From Hyphomicrobium sp. (GTDB lineage Bacteria > Pseudomonadota > Alphaproteobacteria > Rhizobiales > Hyphomicrobiaceae): a stretch of DNA of 64,000 bases. Numbering within the stretch: the stretch's first letter is position 1; every line of letters starts with the position of its first letter. Location: assembly GCA_003987725.1 (NCBI GenBank), contig RXJH01000003.1:495524-559523 (forward strand), in the 5' to 3' direction. The notes beneath the pieces are model-generated. The model did not search any database, had not been told where the DNA came from, and saw only the letters and a list, made by a program, of their open reading frames with translations. The translations under genes were made by a program, and so were the position numbers. This document shows positions 20,401 through 28,694 of this stretch, in pieces.

Positions 20401-20614
20401 CGAGCCGCCGTTCGAGCGGTGAGGCAACGCTGGACGCCATCGTGGCCGGATCGGCGCCGGGGCGCGTCGCCATGATGCGCACGGTCGGAAAATCGATTGC
20501 CGGCATGCTGGCGACAGGAAGCAGACCGTAGGCGACGGCGCCCGCGAGGAACAAGCCGACGGCGAGCAACGCGGTTCCGATAGGTCTCTCGATGAAGATG
20601 CGTGAGACGTTCAT
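17492..20614 (-). CDS. RND efflux permease, MdtC/MexQ-like
   Basis: The 1040-residue inner-membrane HAE1-type RND transporter begins MNVSRIFIERPIGTALLAVG. It has the twin aspartates in TM4 (GFVVDDAIVMIENVY near residue 405) and the TM10 lysine (GIVKKNGIMLVDFAL near 920), which carry the proton-relay residues. Full-length compared with the usual 1030-1050. It starts 3 bases after the preceding pump gene stops, so it is the third gene of a minus-strand operon with the adaptor (23767-25140) and the second RND pump. Two different pumps behind one adaptor is the MdtABC arrangement, where the pumps form a heterotrimer. No outer-membrane TolC-type channel is encoded alongside. Substrates are unknown; export of the neighbouring NRPS-PKS product is possible but unproven. 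Confidence 0.93.
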   Translation of the reverse strand: MNVSRIFIERPIGTALLAVGLFLAGAVAYGLLPVASMPAIDFPTVRIMATRPGADPATMASSVASPLERRLGEIAGVTEMTSTNSLGSTTIAMQFDLNRNIDGAGRDVQAALNAATADLPGDLPQVPTFRKANPSASPILILALTSKTMTTSDIYDTADTVIGQRISQVQGVADVTVSGADQPATRIQVDPTLVASMGVSFDDVKNAVSNANDLSPIGSVDGERQTIILQSNTQMTEPDEYKDIVVKNLPNGDIVKVGDVAKVIKATRNARSSARFGHDPAVLLIITKTPEANVIDTVDRVKALLPQLKEWIPAGIDISILTDRTATIRASVHDMQFTLGLTILLVMSVVFVFLRRSTPTIAAGITVPLSLAGTCAAMWAAGFSVNNLTLMALAVAVGFVVDDAIVMIENVYRNMEKGMKPYAAALAGSHQIGFTVISISVSLIAAFIPVLFMTGIVGRLLHEFALTLTFAIVISAIVSLTVTPMICAHFIKSGAEEHRNLADRIFEGALAMVVRAYAFTLRIALRNQLVMLAVFVATIVLTIHFYSVLPKGYLPDDDTGLIIAATEASTDVSFAEMSRLQRQSLNIILADPAVDNVGSSIGAGGPNPTQNQGRMFISLKPIEDRGGVSTAVVIDRLRAPLGKVAGLATRLMPSRDIRAGARAGKADYQYTLWSLNADDLYASIPKVIEAVRAVPGLADVTSDREAGGLQLNVNINRDVASRLNVAIADIDNALSNAFAQTQFSTIYGDRNQYKVILEIDPKLQVHPKDLSRLYVPTIDRTQQIPLSSLVSTSESIAPLVVNHQGPFPAVTINYNLRPGVSLDTSLHGIDEALQRLHLPESIHGEAAGDAKAFIEQARMQTLLILAALVAIYIVLGVLYESLAHPLTIISTLPSAGLGALLALQMASMDLSVIALIGVILLIGIVKKNGIMLVDFALHAERENGLSPHDAIYDACLQRFRPILMTTLAALLGAVPLAVAIGPGSELRRPLGITIIGGLVVSQVLTLYTTPVIYLLLEKLKARFSGDGEKSSSAVSTAERA

Positions 20615-20617
20615 CGC

Positions 20618-23600
20618 CTACTCCGCGGCCTCCGAAAGGCTATCCGGTCTCCCCGCCATTCCGGCCGTCGCGGGCTCCGCGGCCGGCCCTTCGCCCGTGT
20701 CAACCTGGCGTCCGCTGAGGCGCGCGCGAATGCGCTCCATCGTCAGGTAGATGACCGGCGTGGTGTAAAGCGTCAGCAGCTGGCTCAACAACAGACCGCC
20801 GACGATCGTAATGCCGAGCGGGTTTCTGAGTTCCGATCCCGTTCCGCTCTCGAGTGCCAGCGGCAGGGCGCCGAAAAGCGCCGCGAGCGTGGTCATCATG
20901 ATCGGCCGGAAGCGAAGCAGCGCCGCCTCCTTGATCGAATCCCGCGGCGACAGTCCGCGCTCGCGCTCCGCCTCGAGCGCGAAGTCGATCATCATGATCG
21001 CGTTTTTCTTCACGATGCCCATGAGCAGAATGATGCCGATGAGCGCGACGAACGAGAGATCGTTGCCGGTGAGTTCCAGCGCCAGGGCCGCGCCGATGCC
21101 GGCCGACGGCAGCGTCGTCAAAATCGTGAACGGATGGATGAGGCTTTCGTAGAGAACGCCAAGCACGATGTAGATCGTCACGATGGCTGCGAGGATCAGC
21201 CAGGGCTGATTCTCGAGCGACTTCGAGAATTCGGCCGCATCGCCATAGAACGTGCCCGTCACCGACGCGGGCAGGTCGATCGATTTCTTGGCAGTATCGA
21301 TTGCCGCAAGCGCATCGCTGAGCGACGCATTGGGCGCGAGGTTGAAGCTGATCGTGATGGCCGGAAACTGATCCTGATGGCTGATCGCGAGCGGCGCGGT
21401 ATCATACTTCACCGAAGCGACGGAGGTCAGCAGAACCTGCGTACCCGTCGTACTCGAAGGTACATAAAGCCGGTCCAGCCGCGACGGATCGCTGCGATAT
21501 TCCGGCGCCGCTTCGAGAACGACGCGATACTGGTTGGCCTGCTCGTAGATCGTCGAGACCTGACGCTGGCCGAAGGCGTTGCTCAGCGCATCGTTGACGG
21601 CCTGCATGGTGACGCCGAGCCGCCCGGCGGTGACGCGATCGACGTCGACACGCGCAATCAAGCCGCCGTCGACCTCTTCGGATGCGACGTTGCGAAATAC
21701 GCGCGACTCATGAAGCGCGGCAGCCATCTTTTTCGCCCATTCGGATACCTCGTCGACGTCGGTGCTCGCGAGCGTGTACTGGTAGCGGGCGCGGCTTGCC
21801 TGCGTCGAGATCTGTACGTCCTGCACGGGTTGGAAGTAGACGATCGTGCCGGCATTCGGTCTGACGGCGTGTTTCAGCCGCTCGATCACCTGCACGACAT
21901 TCGATTTTCGTTCGTCGCGCGGCTTCAGCATGATCTTGAGGCTGCCGACGTTCTGCGTGGCGTTGAGCTGTCCGATGCCGACGATCGAGGCGACGCCGGA
22001 AACATCGGGGTCAGCAGCGGCAATGGCCGCGATGTCCTTTTGTAAGCGCGTCATTTCGGCAAATGAAATTTGCGGGCCACCTTCGACCACGGCGGTGATG
22101 GCGCCGGTATCCTGGTCCGGCAGGAAGCCCTTCGGCATGATGACGTAGAGCCAAACCGTAACGACAACGGTCAGCAGCGCCACCACGAGCGTTGCGCCCT
22201 GATGCCGGAACACGAATTCCAGAGTGCGGCCGTAGCCGCTGATCACGCGCTCGAAAAAGCGGCCGATCACGCCCGCCTTTTCGTCATGCCCGCCGGCGCG
22301 CAGAAGCCTGGAGCACATCATCGGAGTCAGCGTTAGCGACACGACGGCCGAGACGACGACGGCGATCGTCAGCGTCATCGCGAATTCGCGGAACATGCGT
22401 CCGACGAGACCAGTCATGAACAGCAACGGGATGAAGACGGCGATCAGCGACAGCGTCAGCGATATCACCGTGAAGCCGATTTCGCGCGCACCATCGAGCG
22501 CGGCTTTCATCGGCTTTTCGCCCTTTTCGATGTGCCGCACGACGTTCTCGATCATCACGATCGCATCGTCGACGACGAAGCCGGTGCCGATGGTCAACGC
22601 CATCAGCGAGAGATTGTCCAGACTGAAGCCGCAGAAATACATGACGCCGAAGGTGGCGATCAGCGACACCGGCAATGCGACGCCCGCGATGATCGTCGCC
22701 CGCATCGAGCGCAGGAACAAGAGCACGACCATGATGACCAGCCCGACGCTCAGAACCAGCGTGAACTGCACGTCGTTGACGGACGCTTTGATCGTGCCGG
22801 TGCGATCGCTGACGACTTGCAGATTGACGCCTGCGGGCATGCTGCTTTCGACGCGCGGCAGCTCTGCCTTGATGCGCGCAACGGTATCGAGGACGTTGGC
22901 GCCGGGCTGTCTTTGCACGTCGACGATGACGGCGGGCTTGCCATTGTACCAGCCGCCGACGCGCGTGTTCTCGAGGCCCTCCGAGACGCGCGCCACGTCC
23001 TTGATACGAACCGGCGCGCTGTTGCGATAGGCGATGATGACGTCTTCGTAGACGTGCGCCTGATCGATCTGGTCATTGGCGGCGATCGTGTACGATTGCT
23101 TCTCGCCGTCGAGCGAACCTTTGGGACCGGCGACGTTGGCGCTGGCGATGGCGGAGCTGAGGTCTGCCATGCTGAGGCCGTAGCTCGCGAGGCGCGAGAC
23201 GTCGGCCTCGACGCGCACGGCAGGCTTGATGCCGCCCTCGATGGCGACGTGACCGACGCCCGACACGGAAGCCAGCCGCTGCGCCAGCAGCGTATCCGCG
23301 AGATCCGAAAGTGAGCGGAGCGATTGGGTATCCGATGTCAGCGCCAGCGTGACGATCGGCGTATCCGCGGGATTGACCTTCGAATAGGTCGGCGGGTAGG
23401 GCAGGTTTCGCGGCAGCGTCGAACCGGCGGCGTTGATGGCCGCCTGCACGTCCTGTGCCGCAGCGTCGATATCGCGGTCGAGATTGAACTGCAGCGTGAT
23501 GCGGCTGAGACCGAACGAACTCGTCGATGACATCGACGCCAGCGATTGGATCTGCCCGAACTGGCGTTCGAGCGACGCCGTGACGAGCGTCGACATCGTC

Positions 23601-23770
23601 TCGGGGCTCGCGCCCGGAAGCTCGGTCGTCACCTCGACGGTCGGAAAATCGACCTGCGGCAACGACGATACCGGCAACGAGAGGTAGCCGAGGATACCGC
23701 CGAGAATGGTCGCGACCGCGAGAAGGAATGTCGCGATCGGCCGCTCGATAAAGGGCCGGGAAACGCTCAT
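20618..23770 (-). CDS. RND efflux permease, MdtB-like
   Basis: This second HAE1-type RND pump has 1050 residues and starts MSVSRPFIERPIATFLLAVA. TM4 shows GFVVDDAIVMIENVV (near residue 405) and TM10 GIVKKNAIMMIDFAL (near 925). Thus both the Asp pair and the Lys of the proton pathway are present and it should be an active antiporter rather than a structural subunit only. Its ATG lies inside the stop of the adaptor gene (ATGA, 23767-23770), so translation is coupled. It is more similar in layout to its operon partner than to AcrB, consistent with an MdtB/MdtC-type duplication. The C-terminus is a short acidic tail of unknown role. Confidence 0.93.
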   Translation of the reverse strand: MSVSRPFIERPIATFLLAVATILGGILGYLSLPVSSLPQVDFPTVEVTTELPGASPETMSTLVTASLERQFGQIQSLASMSSTSSFGLSRITLQFNLDRDIDAAAQDVQAAINAAGSTLPRNLPYPPTYSKVNPADTPIVTLALTSDTQSLRSLSDLADTLLAQRLASVSGVGHVAIEGGIKPAVRVEADVSRLASYGLSMADLSSAIASANVAGPKGSLDGEKQSYTIAANDQIDQAHVYEDVIIAYRNSAPVRIKDVARVSEGLENTRVGGWYNGKPAVIVDVQRQPGANVLDTVARIKAELPRVESSMPAGVNLQVVSDRTGTIKASVNDVQFTLVLSVGLVIMVVLLFLRSMRATIIAGVALPVSLIATFGVMYFCGFSLDNLSLMALTIGTGFVVDDAIVMIENVVRHIEKGEKPMKAALDGAREIGFTVISLTLSLIAVFIPLLFMTGLVGRMFREFAMTLTIAVVVSAVVSLTLTPMMCSRLLRAGGHDEKAGVIGRFFERVISGYGRTLEFVFRHQGATLVVALLTVVVTVWLYVIMPKGFLPDQDTGAITAVVEGGPQISFAEMTRLQKDIAAIAAADPDVSGVASIVGIGQLNATQNVGSLKIMLKPRDERKSNVVQVIERLKHAVRPNAGTIVYFQPVQDVQISTQASRARYQYTLASTDVDEVSEWAKKMAAALHESRVFRNVASEEVDGGLIARVDVDRVTAGRLGVTMQAVNDALSNAFGQRQVSTIYEQANQYRVVLEAAPEYRSDPSRLDRLYVPSSTTGTQVLLTSVASVKYDTAPLAISHQDQFPAITISFNLAPNASLSDALAAIDTAKKSIDLPASVTGTFYGDAAEFSKSLENQPWLILAAIVTIYIVLGVLYESLIHPFTILTTLPSAGIGAALALELTGNDLSFVALIGIILLMGIVKKNAIMMIDFALEAERERGLSPRDSIKEAALLRFRPIMMTTLAALFGALPLALESGTGSELRNPLGITIVGGLLLSQLLTLYTTPVIYLTMERIRARLSGRQVDTGEGPAAEPATAGMAGRPDSLSEAAE

Positions 23771-25140
23771 GGCGATGCGCCGTTATCCCGATGTGAATGA
23801 TGATGTTTGCCGGAGGACTTGCCGCCTTCGTTCGTCGAGCCCGTCACGAGAGCCGCGTCCGGTGCTGCGGCCGAGGCTGCGGGCTGTGCCATCGCCTGCG
23901 CGGCTTGCACGCCGACGGTCGTCGTGTCGCTGGCGCTGGCGGCCTTCTTGCGATCCTTGCCGTCGGCCGATTTCTTGGACAGCGCGGGCGGGCTCGGCTG
24001 GGGCGCATTGCCGTCGCTGACAGAGACGGTCGCGCCGTCCTTGAGCCGGCCGAAACCGCTCGTGACGACCTTCTCGCCAGCTGCAAGCCCATCGGCGATC
24101 ACGGCGTATTTATCAGTCTGCCGCGAAATTTTCACCTGACGCATCTCGGCCGTGTTGTCGGCGCCGACGACGTAGACGTATGTGCCGTCCGGGCCGCGCT
24201 GCACGGCTTCCGGCGGAGCGACGATCACGCCCTTGAGCGTATCGACGAGCAGGCGGACGTTGACGAATTGCCCCGGCCAAAGCTGCCGCTTGTCGTTTGG
24301 AAAATCGGCCTTGAGGCGGATCGTGCCGGTCTGCTGATCGACTTGGTTGTCGATCACCTTCAGCGTGCCGGTATCGAGTTCGCTCTGGCTGTCCGTCGTC
24401 AGCGCATAGGCAGTGAGGACGCCTTCCGAGATCGATTTGGTCAGTGTCGGTAGTTGCTGCTGCGGCAGCGTGAACAGGACCGAGATAGGCTGCACCTGCG
24501 TAATCACGACGATGCCGCCGGCGTCTCCGGAGTGCACGAGGTTGCCTTCATCGACGAGCCGGATGCCCGTCCGCCCATCGAACGGCGCGACGATTGTCGT
24601 ATAGCCGAGGATCGCGTTTGCGTTCTCGATCGCGGCGGCATCGGCTTTGATCTGCGCCGTCTGCTGCGCGACCAGCGCAACCTGCGTGTCGATCTGCTGC
24701 TGCGAGATAGCAAGCGTACCGACCTTCTGGTAGCGCTCGAGATCCTTCTTGGTATTGGCGAGCAGAGCTTCGTCCAAAGCCTTCTTCGCTATGGCCTGAT
24801 CGAGCTGCGCCTGGTAGGTTATGGGATCGATCTTCGCCAGCACGTCGCCCTTCTTGACGTCCTGGCCTTCCTTGAAATTGACGCTCAGCAGGCGGCCGTC
24901 GACCTGGGCGCGCACGGTTGCGGTGTTGAGCGCTTTGACCGAGCCGACGCCTTCGAGATAGACCGGCACGTCCGCCGTCTCGGCGTTTTTCGCAATGACG
25001 GCCACGGGCCCGCCGCCCATGCCAGGACCGCGCCGGCTAGCGCTCGCGCTCTCGGACACCGGCTGGTGCGTCGTATAGTAAACGCCGCCGGCGATAGCGC
25101 CCACAAACACAATCGTAGAAACCCACCGCAGTAGCGTCAT
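23767..25140 (-). CDS. RND efflux periplasmic adaptor, MdtA/HlyD family
   Basis: The membrane-fusion protein has about 457 residues. An N-terminal membrane anchor (WVSTIVFVGAIAGGVYY) is followed by the biotinyl/lipoyl half-motif (ATVRAQVDGRLLSVNFKEG), an alpha-hairpin (about 110-170), a second lipoyl half (VAPFDGRTGIRLVDEGNLV) and the beta-barrel. It bridges the RND pumps to an outer-membrane channel across the periplasm. I start it at ATG 25140; the frame stays open upstream to 25296, but that extension has no adaptor-like sequence. The last 90 residues are unusual: Ala/Lys-rich low complexity ending in a Lys/His cluster (GKHHHSHRDN), absent from typical MdtA. It overlaps the next gene by 4 bases. 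Confidence 0.92.
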   Translation of the reverse strand: MTLLRWVSTIVFVGAIAGGVYYTTHQPVSESASASRRGPGMGGGPVAVIAKNAETADVPVYLEGVGSVKALNTATVRAQVDGRLLSVNFKEGQDVKKGDVLAKIDPITYQAQLDQAIAKKALDEALLANTKKDLERYQKVGTLAISQQQIDTQVALVAQQTAQIKADAAAIENANAILGYTTIVAPFDGRTGIRLVDEGNLVHSGDAGGIVVITQVQPISVLFTLPQQQLPTLTKSISEGVLTAYALTTDSQSELDTGTLKVIDNQVDQQTGTIRLKADFPNDKRQLWPGQFVNVRLLVDTLKGVIVAPPEAVQRGPDGTYVYVVGADNTAEMRQVKISRQTDKYAVIADGLAAGEKVVTSGFGRLKDGATVSVSDGNAPQPSPPALSKKSADGKDRKKAASASDTTTVGVQAAQAMAQPAASAAAPDAALVTGSTNEGGKSSGKHHHSHRDNGASP

Positions 25141-25567
25141 CGCCGCTCTTTTCCGCTTTGAACCCCGTCGGGCGCCGTGACAACACGGCACACATCGGCT
25201 TTTCGTCCTAACACCCGGACATGAAACGCGCAGTTCGGATGAATCCGTTGCCCCATCGCGTGTGAAGTGAATATCCCGGCGCCCATGATGCGACATACAA
25301 CACGCGGTGGGCGCCGTGACCTAGTCTATCCGGCCAATCTTTCGAAAGAGGCCTAATTCCAAGGCGGTTTTATGCTCAGGAGGGCCCCGCCGCTGAGCCA
25401 CTGCGTCGGCAGTATCCAGGGCGGAGGCTGGCCAGGGCGAGAGGGGTGAGCGGCTGCCCGCCGAATTCAGGGTTAGTGCTGGATACGCCGCACACGGAAA
25501 ACGCAAGGGCCGCCGCGGGAATGCGCGGCGGCCCTTGGAACATATCGACGACCCCGGTCGCGGCGTC
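25141..25567. other. Intergenic region upstream of the efflux operon
   Basis: This 427-base gap lies between the adaptor start and msrB stop, both on the minus strand. It contains the msrB terminator near 25497-25536 and must hold the efflux promoter. A small frame at 25321-25506 has no recognisable product. No TetR- or MarR-type regulator gene adjoins the operon. Confidence 0.5.
25497..25536 (-). terminator. Rho-independent terminator of msrB
   Basis: Inverted arms at 25505-25517 and 25524-25536 (AAGGGCCGCCGCG and its complement) form a 13-bp stem with a 6-base loop. On the minus strand it is followed by GCGTTTTCC. It sits about 30 bases after the msrB stop. Confidence 0.8.
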
Positions 25568-26068
25568 TTATCCCGCCGCCTTCGGCTCGAATTTCAGTGC
25601 GACGCCATTCATGCAGTAGCGGAGGCCAGTCGGCTTCGGCCCGTCGTCGAAGACGTGACCGAGATGGCCGCCGCAGCGGCGGCAATGAACTTCCGTTCGC
25701 GTCATGAAATAGCTGTTGTCGGTCGTCGTCGCGACGGCGTTGTCGAGGGGCTTCCAAAAGCTCGGCCAACCCGTGCCGCTGTGAAACTTCGTGTCCGAGG
25801 AAAAGAGCGCCAACGTGCAACCTGCGCAGAGGTAAGTGCCGGCGGCATCGTTTTGATCGAGGGGCGAACTTCCGGCGCGCTCCGTGCCCTGCTTGCGCAG
25901 AACGTCAAACTGCTCCGGCGTCAGCTCCTTCTTCCACTCGGCATCGGACTTCGTGACCTCGAACTTTTCGGAGGTCCCCTCAGCGGCAAACCCCGTCGCG
26001 GACCTGAGTGTTGCGAAGCCCCCGGCCAGGGCGATGCCCAGCCTCGAAAAATCGCGCCGTGAATACAT
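25568..26068 (-). CDS. msrB: Peptide-methionine (R)-S-oxide reductase with twin-arginine signal
   Basis: This 166-residue MsrB reduces the R-epimer of methionine sulfoxide in oxidised proteins. The core has the two Zn-binding CxxC pairs (CAGC near residue 82, CRRC near 128), the SGTGWPSFW substrate motif near 97 and the active-site RYCMNGVAL near 150. In front is a signal of the Tat kind: [11 protein letters not shown] followed by a hydrophobic stretch to about residue 29. So the enzyme is probably exported folded to the periplasm, unlike cytosolic MsrB. No MsrA is fused or adjacent. Confidence 0.95.
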   Translation of the reverse strand: MYSRRDFSRLGIALAGGFATLRSATGFAAEGTSEKFEVTKSDAEWKKELTPEQFDVLRKQGTERAGSSPLDQNDAAGTYLCAGCTLALFSSDTKFHSGTGWPSFWKPLDNAVATTTDNSYFMTRTEVHCRRCGGHLGHVFDDGPKPTGLRYCMNGVALKFEPKAAG

Positions 26069-26177
26069 GGCTCGTTACCTTGGTTTCGTTTCCTTTGCCG
26101 GCGCCCTAACGCCGTCTTGTCGGAGAGTACGAAGCCTCTCTCTTTTTCGTTTCAGCCGTTGACCGGCTTTTCTGACG

Positions 26178-26894
26178 TCAAATCTGTATATCGAGCCTCT
26201 TCTCGACCGTGATTTCCGAAGGGCTGAGGCGGCACCTATAGCAGAGCATTTCGACTCCGGAAGCTGCGGCTGTCTGAAATGCCGCGGCATAAGCGGGGTC
26301 GATGTCGGCCGCTACCGAGAATTTCTCGGCGTCGCTGCGCTGCACAAGGAACACCATGACCGCGCGATGGCCTTCCTCGACCATGCTGGCGAGCTCGCGT
26401 AAGTGCTTGGCGCCCCGTTCGGTTTTGCTGTCGGGGAATTCGGCGGCTCCCGCATTGCGCATCAGGTGCACGTTTTTCACCTCGACATAGCAATCGTGAG
26501 GGCTCTTGCCGCCCGACAGGAGAACGTCGATCCGGCTGTTGACGCCATACTTCACTTCGCGCCGCAGCGACGCATAACCGGCGAGTTCCGCGATCAGTCC
26601 CTGCTGAATGGCCTCCGTCACGAGGCCGTTCGGGCGGCTGGAATTGATGCCGACGAGATGCGGCCCTTGGCCGAGATCGGCCTCGATCATTTCCCAGGTA
26701 TGGCGATATTTGCGCGTCGGGCTGTCGCTTTCGGACAGCCACACCCGGGACCCGGGCGTCGCGAGCCCCAGCATCGAGCCCGTGTTGGGACAGCTGGCCG
26801 TAACCGTAACGCCGTCCGCGGTCGTCACGTCCGCGAGGAAGCGTTTGTAGCGTTGAATGAGAATGCCGGGAACGAGGGGATGTGCAAATTTCAT
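26178..26894 (-). CDS. sfsA: SfsA, sugar fermentation stimulation protein homologue
   Basis: The 238-residue product matches SfsA from MKFAHPLVPGILIQRYKRF through ASCPNTGSM, NSSRPN and the nuclease-like core DVLLSG...CYVEVKNVHL. The last is reminiscent of a PD-(D/E)XK arrangement. In E. coli SfsA was described as a DNA-binding regulator of maltose genes, but its biochemical role is unsettled. I start at ATG 26894; the frame is open to 27098 but the upstream residues are not SfsA-like. It is divergent from the CinA-type gene with about 80 bases between starts. Confidence 0.93.
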   Translation of the reverse strand: MKFAHPLVPGILIQRYKRFLADVTTADGVTVTASCPNTGSMLGLATPGSRVWLSESDSPTRKYRHTWEMIEADLGQGPHLVGINSSRPNGLVTEAIQQGLIAELAGYASLRREVKYGVNSRIDVLLSGGKSPHDCYVEVKNVHLMRNAGAAEFPDSKTERGAKHLRELASMVEEGHRAVMVFLVQRSDAEKFSVAADIDPAYAAAFQTAAASGVEMLCYRCRLSPSEITVEKRLDIQI

Positions 26895-26972
26895 CGCCAC
26901 GGCATATCGGCCAACGAGATGAGCGAGCAAGTGTTTTCGTGCCGCGACTTCAGATGCTAAGACGAGACGGCA

Positions 26973-27728
26973 ATGCAGACATCGGTGAGCGGGACCTTGG
27001 CTGAAGAACGGATCGTGACGGCAGCTCTGCTCGTCATCGGCGACGAAATCCTTTCCGGACGAACGAAGGATCGGAATATCGGTGCGGTGGCCGAGCATCT
27101 GACCAATATCGGCATCAGGCTCCGCGAAGTTCGCGTCGTGCCCGACGATGAGGATGCAATCGTCGCCGCCGTCGATGCTCTAAGAACTCGCTACGATTAT
27201 CTCTTCACGACCGGGGGCATCGGCCCGACCCACGACGACATCACGGCGGACACGATAGCGAAGGCTTTCGGCGTGCCGATCGGCGTCGACGCGAGAGCCG
27301 AGAAAATTCTGAGCGATTATTACGCGGCCAAGGGGTTGGGCCTGACCCCGGCGCGCCTGCGCATGGCGCGGGTGCCGTCGGGCGCGGACTTGATCGAAAA
27401 CCCGGTCTCAGGTGCGCCGGGCTTTCGCATCGGCAATGTCTTCGTCATGGCCGGTGTGCCAGTGATTGCCGACGCGATGCTGCGAAGGGTGACGCCGGAC
27501 CTGAAGACGGGCGCCCGGCTGCTGTCGGTGACCATTCCGGTCAATCGCCCGGAAAGCGAGATCGCCGACGTTTTTTCCGCTCACCAGCAGCTTTATCGCG
27601 ATGTGCAGATGGGAAGCTATCCGTTACTTCGCGACGGCCGCCCCGCATCCGATCTGGTTCTGCGCTGCTCGGATGAGAACCGTCTCGCCGAAGCTGCGGA
27701 GACGCTGAAGGTCGCCTTGCGCCTTTAG
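26973..27728 (+). CDS. Competence/damage-inducible CinA N-terminal (MoCF-domain) protein
   Basis: At 251 residues this is a stand-alone molybdopterin-binding-like domain as in the N-terminal half of CinA. Motifs are ALLVIGDEILSGRTKDRN near residue 16 and FTTGGIGPTHDDIT near 80. The fold family includes MoaB/MogA; full-length CinA adds a nicotinamide mononucleotide deamidase domain that is missing here. Its role in alphaproteobacteria is unclear; a nucleotide-sugar or ADP-ribose pyrophosphatase activity is known for some CinA N-domains. The start at 26973 could be moved to a later codon, since the first dozen residues are not family-like. Confidence 0.85.
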   Translation: MQTSVSGTLAEERIVTAALLVIGDEILSGRTKDRNIGAVAEHLTNIGIRLREVRVVPDDEDAIVAAVDALRTRYDYLFTTGGIGPTHDDITADTIAKAFGVPIGVDARAEKILSDYYAAKGLGLTPARLRMARVPSGADLIENPVSGAPGFRIGNVFVMAGVPVIADAMLRRVTPDLKTGARLLSVTIPVNRPESEIADVFSAHQQLYRDVQMGSYPLLRDGRPASDLVLRCSDENRLAEAAETLKVALRL

Positions 27729-27803
27729 CGAATACGCCGCCCATGTTCGGATCTTTGGAACAAGCGCCGGTTCGCGCTGGGCCGCAAAACGCGGCCCGCT
27801 GGG

Positions 27804-28418
27804 TCAATTCAGCCGGACCCGCTCGCTCTCGTCGAACTCAGCGGCGCGCGCATTCGACGTCGCAGGCGCATCGCCGCCAAAGAGATCGTACTGAACGTCG
27901 AGCGCGTCGAGGAACGCGGCGGCCATGTCGAGAAGCGGCCCGAGAGCGATGCGTTTCGCGACAAGGAAGTTATCGTCGATCGTCAGATCCGAAGCGACGC
28001 GCACGGTCGGTGCGTCCGGCGCGATGAGGCCGCGGCTGCGGACATAGGCGACAATGTCGTCGGCGGTGTCGAAATCGGTGCTCCGCGCATCGCCGCTTTC
28101 CTCGACCGCGTCGAGCAGAATGGCGGTGCCGGAAACGAACAGCTTCGCGATGGTGCGGAAGCGGTCGTCGCATTCGGCGAGCGAGCTTGCGTGGGTGCGG
28201 GCCTTCAGCACGCGGGCGACGAGCATGAGTTCGAGGCTACGAACCTCCTCTGCCACCGCGCGCTGCCGCACGATGAAGTCGCCCGGATCGGAAGGCGTCT
28301 CCGCCAGCGCCCGCCAGTCGCCGCCGCGCGCCATCAGGTCCTCGCCGGCCGCCAGCGCGGCATCGAGATGATCGGCGAGCATGTAGACCGACAAGGGGGC
28401 CCGCACCTGGTGTGCCAT
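27804..28418 (-). CDS. Conserved-looking protein of unknown function
   Basis: I do not recognise this 204-residue protein. It is predicted to be cytoplasmic, mostly alpha-helical and acidic, with no signal peptide or membrane segment. Recognisable landmarks are LMLVARVLKARTHA near residue 67, ILLDAVEESGDARSTDFDT near 102 and a C-terminal LDALDVQYDLFGGD near 180. Start at ATG 28418 is supported by GGAG seven bases upstream; an upstream frame extension of seven codons is less likely. Codon use fits the neighbours. It converges on the CinA-type gene. Confidence 0.55.
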   Translation of the reverse strand: MAHQVRAPLSVYMLADHLDAALAAGEDLMARGGDWRALAETPSDPGDFIVRQRAVAEEVRSLELMLVARVLKARTHASSLAECDDRFRTIAKLFVSGTAILLDAVEESGDARSTDFDTADDIVAYVRSRGLIAPDAPTVRVASDLTIDDNFLVAKRIALGPLLDMAAAFLDALDVQYDLFGGDAPATSNARAAEFDESERVRLN

Positions 28419-28694
28419 CTCTAACTCCGCCTTCCTCAAGATTTATCTGGGCGGAAAATGCCCTGATTCGTGAGGCACTAACCAGCTTCACGCGAATCGT
28501 TCGAGGGACAATGGGGAGCGATGAGGATAAGGTGTGGACCGTGCGGGCAGACTTATTACGAATGCGATAAAAACGGCGAAAAACCGGGCATCTTTGGGCA
28601 ATCCGAGGGAATCGCGTTTGCGCGAGACCGGTGCTGAATCACGCCATTGAGCCGAGGATTAGCGCCTCTCAGTCAGCATAAGGCGCGGCGATAT

